This document shows, piece after piece, positions 58,428 through 64,000 of a DNA stretch of 64,000 nt (the stretch's first letter is position 1; every line of letters begins with the position of its first letter). The notes below the pieces were generated by a model. It ran no database searches. It was not told the DNA's origin and saw nothing but the letters and a program-made list of their open reading frames with translations. Made by a program: the position numbers and the translations under genes. Source of the stretch: Epiperipatus broadwayi (taxonomy: Eukaryota; Onychophora; Udeonychophora; Euonychophora; Peripatidae). The DNA lies in assembly GCA_028023455.1 (NCBI GenBank), contig JAQFVV010012405.1, positions 12,263,423 through 12,327,422 on the forward strand, in the 5' to 3' direction.

Positions 58428-58693
58428 AATGAAAGATTTACAATGAAATTTACTTATCTTTATATTATTTCAGAACTTTATTAAATTTTCATTTCCAAAT
58501 ATGTTGCTGTTACTTATGTTTTGAATATTTTGAAACTTTGTTACTTTTTAGAGCAACTCAGTCAAATACAACTGTTGATAACAGAGACTAAATAAAGTAA
58601 AATAATTTTCTGTAAAAAGCTGTCCAAACTAATTTTTCAAAAGAGAATTTCATTTTTTGAAGTCATGCTAAAGTAACAGACATATGAAAAATA

Positions 58694-59412
58694 TTAACCT
58701 CTTTTTTGCTGATTATTTTATTGGCCGAGTGAGGTAAAAGTCTAAACTTTTATTTGGTCAATTCACAAACTCAAGCGTCAAAATATATTCATCTTTTAAT
58801 ATTATATTCACTTTTGTTTTGTTTGTAAAAAGTATATTAATAATTTGTCAGGTTATGAAAGTGAACGAAAGTTTTTTCAAAAATAAATTTTTATTATAAT
58901 TATAAAAATATTTGATAGCAGCAAATCTAAAATGAATGTCACTCACCAACCAAAAAGTTTTGTTGACATCAGTGATTTCTTTCCCAATTTTACATTGCGG
59001 AAAAGTAAATAATTTTTGCTAAAGTCTTAACTATTTTTTTAAAATAATTTTATTTTTAGCATATTTTATCAAAATAATTTATAATTTGTCAAAAAAATAC
59101 TTTTAAAATACTCTAAAACATTTGTTTATCATTTTTAAAATGAAACAAAAGAAATTGTAATGGTAAAAATTATTGACAAGCTGTTTTCTTTGTCCTCTAC
59201 AGTTATTAAGCAATCACCACCGAGAATGGACTGCCCTCTTCCATTGTTAAAACTAAAATTTGAATACATTGATTTTTTACTTATAAAATAATTCAAGAGA
59301 GGGCAGCATCTAATGGAACTTTTTTTAACTTTTAAAAATAATGCAAAATCTTAATGGTAGTATTAAAAATGCCGAAATTAGAGAGAGTTGAAGCCGACGG
59401 AAATCATCACAT
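58694..59412 (+). repeat. Interspersed repeat family C, copy 3
   Basis: TTAACCTCTTTTTTGCTGAT, TTATTGGCCGAGTGAGG, GTTTGTAAAAAGTATATTAA, AACATTTGTTTATCATTTTT, AGAGAGGGCAGCATC. Best aligned with copy 1 (950-1690, inverted). Confidence 0.75.
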
Positions 59413-60675
59413 TTTTAGCCATAAGTAGCAAAAAGTTAGTTAAACTTTGGAAAAATCATTATTAATTAATTAAAACATTTTATAGCCTGAAGGCTAACAT
59501 AAAACATATTGATTTGATAATTTACTTATTTTTATTAATGATTTTCAATTATTTCTGAAACTTAATAATTTCATTCACCAAATTTACATCTAGACTGAAA
59601 AATGTAAAAATTGAAGAATGGAAGTAAGAAATAGGGCTTTATTCAATTTAATAACCAAGAAAAAAGTCTGAAAAAAAATTGGACAGATGTGTTGGCATTT
59701 CATTGAAGAAATTAATAATAATACATATACACTTCAGATTATTTTATGTCAGGTCTATTCAGGGAATAAGCAAAGCTCTGAATTTACTCATTCATTGCAT
59801 AGTACAACAGAAATTTTTTATGAAATGTTTTTCACGATGAAAGATAAATTTTAACTAATTTGAATTTTTTTTTTCAATAATTTCCATAATGTTTTTAGTA
59901 ATGAAAATAAAATGTTTTATTTGTACTAATTTTGCATTTCTTTTTTCATTTAAAAATTTTTCTCTGGTGAAAAAAAAATTTTGATGTTAATGGAGACTCA
60001 GATGTAAATTGGTTTTTTTTTTCTTTTCTTTATTTCTCAACATAATTTACATATTTTCAATACTTTTTAAATTATTATTTTTAAAATATTTTAGAAGCAA
60101 TTATTATAGGAATAATTTAAATGTGCTTCAAAGTATATTGAAGCTAAAGCTACATATATAAAAAAAGAAATAGAACAAAGACTTAAGACCTCTACTTAAT
60201 TATATTTAATATATCCCAAAAAGTTTTTAAAAAAATAAAAAATTTAATGTTTTTAACATTATTACATGTAAAACTATTCATCTTAAACCAATTTTTCAAG
60301 TGGATAATCAAGACAAATTATCTAAAACTTTATTGATTTTTACAAAATATTCGAAATATTCTTTTTTTCATTTCTATATTCCTGAAAATAAATTATTGCA
60401 GATCCTTTTACCTTTAATAAAAATTATATTATGCCTTCTGAAGTCAAAATAGACATATCTGAAATATAATGCATAAAATGTGGATTACAGCAAACACCCT
60501 TTTTATTATACAAGGGCATACCCCAAAATAACAATCATTCTTTGGTTTGGACACCTGTTGTGGTATATGCTTCTGCTATTATATACTTCTCACAGAAACC
60601 CTTCAGCATCAATCTTAAAATGTCATTGCCATCTGAAATTGTGGTACCACATAACACTTTTTTCCCTATGTCATA
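59413..60675. other. AT-rich sequence without recognised feature
   Basis: The 88-codon open frame at 60480-60746 runs into the SINE that follows and has no family resemblance. Confidence 0.45.
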
Positions 60676-60764
60676 GCATCAGCCAGGAGGCGAACCGACA
60701 ACAACTATCTGCAACCAACTGCTTGCTTGCAAGGCAGCTGCACTGAACTCTCAGCTAACAATGC
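60676..60764 (-). mobile_element. tRNA-Gly-derived SINE, copy 5 (diverged)
   Basis: Minus strand: GCATTGTTAGCTGAGAGTTC, GCAGCTGCCTTGCAAGCA, an insertion, then B box GGTTCGCCTCC and GGCTGATGC with tail TATGACATA. The A-box region is worn, while the B box is the best of the five copies. Confidence 0.75.
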
Positions 60765-61617
60765 TTGACACATAACACATTTTTTTGTAAAGTGTGTTTT
60801 ACATATTTAGAAATTTTTATAATGATTGAAAAGTTCTAACAATCTGAAATTCTATTTCCATTTACATGACAGGGAAAACAGTTGTAATGCTTGAAACAGA
60901 TTACAAACAAGCTGATCTCATAAAAACCCAAGTTTATAAATGATTGTATTGAAATATTAAATTTACAATGTTCCTAATAAGTGTGGCAAGTAAAGTCCCA
61001 AATCAAAATAATGATTTTTTTGACACAACTGAAAATTTCCTTTCAGATTTAGTTCATAATGGTCTGACATTTTATCAGCAAATTCTGAAATATTTATGTG
61101 ATGCAGTAAAATGTGAATGTTCCATTTTGTGGCAAAGAGAAGAGTGAATGCATCACCCTGACAAAGTATCATTTCTCAAAGCTTGGATTGTGAAACACTT
61201 TTAATTAAATTTAGCAAGTCCCAGCTTATCTATTAGGCATATTCATTCAATCTAGCTTCATGTAATATTTTCAATTCTCTTGCATAAAAAATATTCTTTT
61301 TTTGTGAACTTAGCAGTGGTAAAAAGTAAGCACCGCAGGCATTAAAAGGCACCACTTTGCAAGTGTTTCCACACAACTTTGAAAAATTAAAAACACATTT
61401 AGACTAGTATATTGCATTATGCACACAATGATTTGAAAGAGTAAATAAGCATTTTTTTATTATAAATTTCCAGTTACTTTTGGGTACACTCTTGTGTAAG
61501 TAAAAAAATACTACATCAATTTGAACAGTTCCTTCCACCTTCATTCACAAATCTTGAGTAAGGTATTAGACTGTTTAGCCTTTTTTATTTGTTAATAGAA
61601 GTAATCTTGCAACAATA
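60765..61617. other. AT-rich sequence without recognised feature
   Basis: Nothing supported; a TA run at 61617-61630 abuts the second retrozyme array. Confidence 0.45.
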
Positions 61618-61806
61618 TATATATATATATAGATTGCAGAGGCTTCTACTATGTGGTGATGCTGAACTGAGATCAGACCCATGTAGCTATCTGGTTTGCT
61701 ATGCTGAGTTTGAAGACATTACGTGTCTAAAAAAAATTCACGCTTGCAAGCTGAATAGAAATTGTTTCATAAACGCTCAGAGTTTGTATTCAGGTCTAGT
61801 TTCTTT

Positions 61807-61864
61807 ATTCCTGTCTTTCACTGACGATAGCAAATAGCTTGAAATCATGATCTGAAAGTGGAAT
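61807..61864 (+). ncRNA. Type I hammerhead ribozyme, locus 2 unit 1
   Basis: Same 58 nt as at 29357-29414 (which lies on the other strand). Core CTGACGA at 61821-61827, GAAA at 61841-61844, palindromic helix III ATCATGAT at 61844-61851, cleavage predicted after C61852. Confidence 0.87.
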
Positions 61865-61965
61865 TATAGTTAGAGATAGTGAATACTAACTACTCTGACG
61901 TTTATGTAAACAAAACATACGCTTGATTGGCAGTCTTGGTAGGACGCCATCTGTGGACATAAATA

Positions 61966-61983
61966 AGATCGGAAGAGCGTCGT
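61966..61983 (+). other. Illumina adapter sequence embedded in assembly
   Basis: AGATCGGAAGAGCGTCGT is an exact 18-nt match to the start of a standard Illumina adapter. The other retrozyme units lack it at the corresponding place. It is therefore almost certainly a sequencing artefact and not genomic DNA. Confidence 0.93.
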
Positions 61984-62213
61984 TTAACTTGCTCTTTGTT
62001 TATCATAAATGTACCTTTGAGGTCTTTCTTGCAATGATATAGATTGCAGAGGCTTCTACTATGTGGTGATGCTGAACTGAGATCAGACCCATGTAGCTAT
62101 CTGGTTTGCTATGCTGAGTTTGAAGACATTACGTGTCTAAAAATTCACGCTTGCAAGCTGAATAGAAATTGTTTCATAAACGCTCAGAGTTTGTATTCAG
62201 ATCTAGTTTCTTT

Positions 62214-62271
62214 ATTCCTGTCTTTCACTGACGATAGCAAATAGCTTGAAATCATGATCTGAAAGTGGAAT
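62214..62271 (+). ncRNA. Type I hammerhead ribozyme, locus 2 unit 2
   Basis: Identical to the other four retrozyme hammerheads; helix I CTTTCA/TGAAAG and ATTCC/GGAAT fully paired. Confidence 0.87.
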
Positions 62272-62350
62272 TATAGTTAGAGATAGTGAATACTAACTAC
62301 TCTGACGTTTATGTAAACAAAACATACGCTTGATTGGAGTTTGGAGGGGT

Positions 62351-62351
62351 G

Positions 62352-62421
<70 letters not shown>
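62351..62421. repeat. (TA)n microsatellite
   Basis: About 35 TA units with one phase break near 62379; the Ile/Tyr open frame at 62293-62586 is an artefact of it. Confidence 0.97.
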
Positions 62422-62423
<2 letters not shown>

Positions 62424-62584
62424 AATAAAATAAGAAGACAACATTGTATAGAAATCTATATTTATATTGTGTTTCTATACATTTATTAATTCTATGACTT
62501 TGGAAATGGCACTTATAGATCTTCCATTTTAAATTAATTTGTAGGCTGTGTTCACTGAAGTTTTTCATGTGCTGCTTTTTTTGC

Positions 62585-63235
62585 ATTATTCTGCCAATTT
62601 TACAGTTATTTTATCAAGAAAAATGTACCACATGATGCTGCCATTTTATAATTATTTTACAACTAATAAATCAATAATATTTAAAGTTAAAGTCATAACC
62701 ATGAGATAAGGCCTGTCTTCCAAACTGCTGATTGGTTGTTTATCATCCTTTACATAAGGGAGTGATTGTCAACAATTTTGATAGTTCCAAGTTTTTTGTT
62801 TTGATTTTCAAAATAAAAATGTATGTTTTAGAGTATTTTTTACATATTTATTATTATTTTCATAAAATATATGTGAAAATATAATTATTTTAGAAGAATA
62901 GTTCAGATTTTAGTAAAAATTATTTACTTTTGCATGAAAGTAAATTGAGAAAGAAATCAAAATGATGTAGGCTGCATTGTGTAATAGGTTGAGAAAAATA
63001 TGTTTTATGTTGCCTGCTATATATAATTTTTATCAATTATATATAAAATTTTATTTTTGAAAAAACTTTCATTTACTTTAATAATCTGACAAATTATTAA
63101 TCTGCTTTTGAAAAGCTAAACTAAAATGAAAATAATTTTAAAAGAGAAATATATTTTTATTGCTGTTCTGTAATTGACCAATCAAAATATTCACTTGTCC
63201 AATAAGGATTTTGAACTCTTAAAGAGTCAATGTTC
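62585..63235 (-). repeat. Interspersed repeat family C, copy 4
   Basis: Inverted relative to copies 2 and 3. GATGCTGCCATTTTATAATT at one end, then TTGCATGAAAGTAAATTGAG, and ATTGACCAATCAAAATATTC near the other end. It is the most diverged copy. Confidence 0.65.
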
Positions 63236-64000
63236 TATGTCTATCTGTACTCCTATTTTTATAGTTTTTTTATTGGTTAAATCACAAACTAATAATTATT
63301 ATTACTTCAAAAAAATCTGAACAAGTCAGTATTTTCAAATTATTTAGTAAATTTCAAAGTTGATTTAATTTTGCTTCCATATATTTGATGAATTTAATTC
63401 TTTGTTCAATAGATTGTAAGATTACATTGAGAACATTTTTGGATTAACAAAAACATTATTTTTTTGCATAGTTTAATAAATATGACTGATTATTTTCACA
63501 CAATAATTGTATAATGATTATTTAAAATCAAAATAATAAACATATACACTTTGATTTTATTCATATAAATGCATTTTTGAAAAATAGAAGTTAATAAATT
63601 GGTTAATCTTATTAACAAAAATATTATAACCAGTAAGATAATTATGCCTTAAGAAACTGGTCATTGAAAGATTAGAAAACACAAGGTAGGGCTTTTTGAG
63701 ATATTCTAAAAATTATAAATGCAATTTTAATATAATTTATATCATAATTTGGTAGATTTATCAAGGTTTCAGATTTATTCATTCCTATTTAAAAATAAGT
63801 TTCAGCCAATTAAAGATTTTGGTAATTTTTCTTAAGTTATATGATTGGTTTCTTTTTTCCTCACTATGTAATAATAAAAAACCTCTTCGTTTTCATTATG
63901 TACTCATTTCTTCAATTTAAAAAATTTAAATATGATTTTTTAGAATATGTTTTGCTTGTAAACTTAAATTTCTAAGAAATCGAGTCTCATGACTTTTATC
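63236..64000. other. AT-rich sequence without recognised feature
   Basis: Nothing supported up to the window edge. Confidence 0.45.

Larger units (their letters stand above)
61631..62338 (+). mobile_element. Retrozyme-like tandem array, locus 2
   Basis: Two units of the same ~409-bp sequence as 29261-30350, in the opposite orientation (starting GATTGCAGAGGCTTCTACTA at 61631 and 62041). The second unit is cut at about 62338, again next to a long TA tract. The ribozymes start 407 bp apart. Unit 1 differs from all others at 61966-61983, where an Illumina adapter sequence replaces part of the conserved GCAAGTT-AAAA-AACTTGC hairpin region. The frames 61589-61837 and 62044-62244 are the same unlikely open frame as in locus 1. 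Confidence 0.85.

Noticed and set aside
60480-60746. 88-codon open frame upstream of a SINE
   Set aside because: It ends inside the tRNA-derived SINE and has no recognised domain.

Overview
This is an AT-rich stretch (roughly three quarters A+T by eye) of a repeat-dense eukaryotic nuclear genome, most likely an invertebrate animal. I base that on Penelope-like retroelements (PLEs) with GIY-YIG domains, non-LTR retrotransposons (LINEs), a Merlin/ISXO2-type DNA transposon, tRNA-Gly-derived SINEs, hammerhead-ribozyme repeats, many foldback/MITE-like elements and long GATA/AAT/TA microsatellites. I could not recognise a single host exon, rRNA or bona fide tRNA gene, and the sequence does not fix the phylum.

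Layout. 1-6.4 kb: end of a dispersed repeat, a ~740-bp interspersed repeat (family C) and a repeat carrying an intact-looking hammerhead ribozyme (3417-3477). 6.7-9.5 kb: a decayed LINE (endonuclease plus reverse transcriptase). 10-18 kb: MITEs, SINEs, LINE and PLE 3' fragments and two decayed hammerhead copies. 18.48-21.40 kb: one complete Merlin-type transposon (terminal inverted repeats, transposase broken by two lesions, internal ~198-bp satellite). 21.7-22.3 kb: GATA/GGTA microsatellite. 27-28.8 kb: a PLE reverse transcriptase/GIY-YIG copy bracketed by short tandem repeats. 29.26-30.35 kb and 61.63-62.34 kb: two tandem arrays of the same ~409-bp unit, in opposite orientation, each unit with an identical 58-nt type I hammerhead ribozyme; this matches the design of metazoan retrozymes. 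30.4-39.4 kb: LINE 3' ends, a second intact-looking hammerhead (32417-32475), a minus-strand PLE remnant, two LINE C-terminal pieces and a near full-length PLE (37.4-39.4 kb). 39.6-52 kb: many foldback elements and a possible pogo/Tigger-like remnant. 54.5-55.8 kb: another minus-strand PLE remnant. 58.3-64 kb: SINEs, two more family C copies and the second retrozyme array.

Most notable: (1) the retrozyme-like hammerhead satellite with five identical ribozymes; (2) a separate, PLE-associated hammerhead family with two intact-looking and three decayed copies; (3) an exact 18-nt Illumina adapter sequence inside the second retrozyme array, which points to a local assembly artefact. Nearly every coding segment is a transposon relic, so there is no cooperating gene set; the self-cleaving RNAs plausibly depend in trans on PLE-type reverse transcriptases like those seen here (inference).
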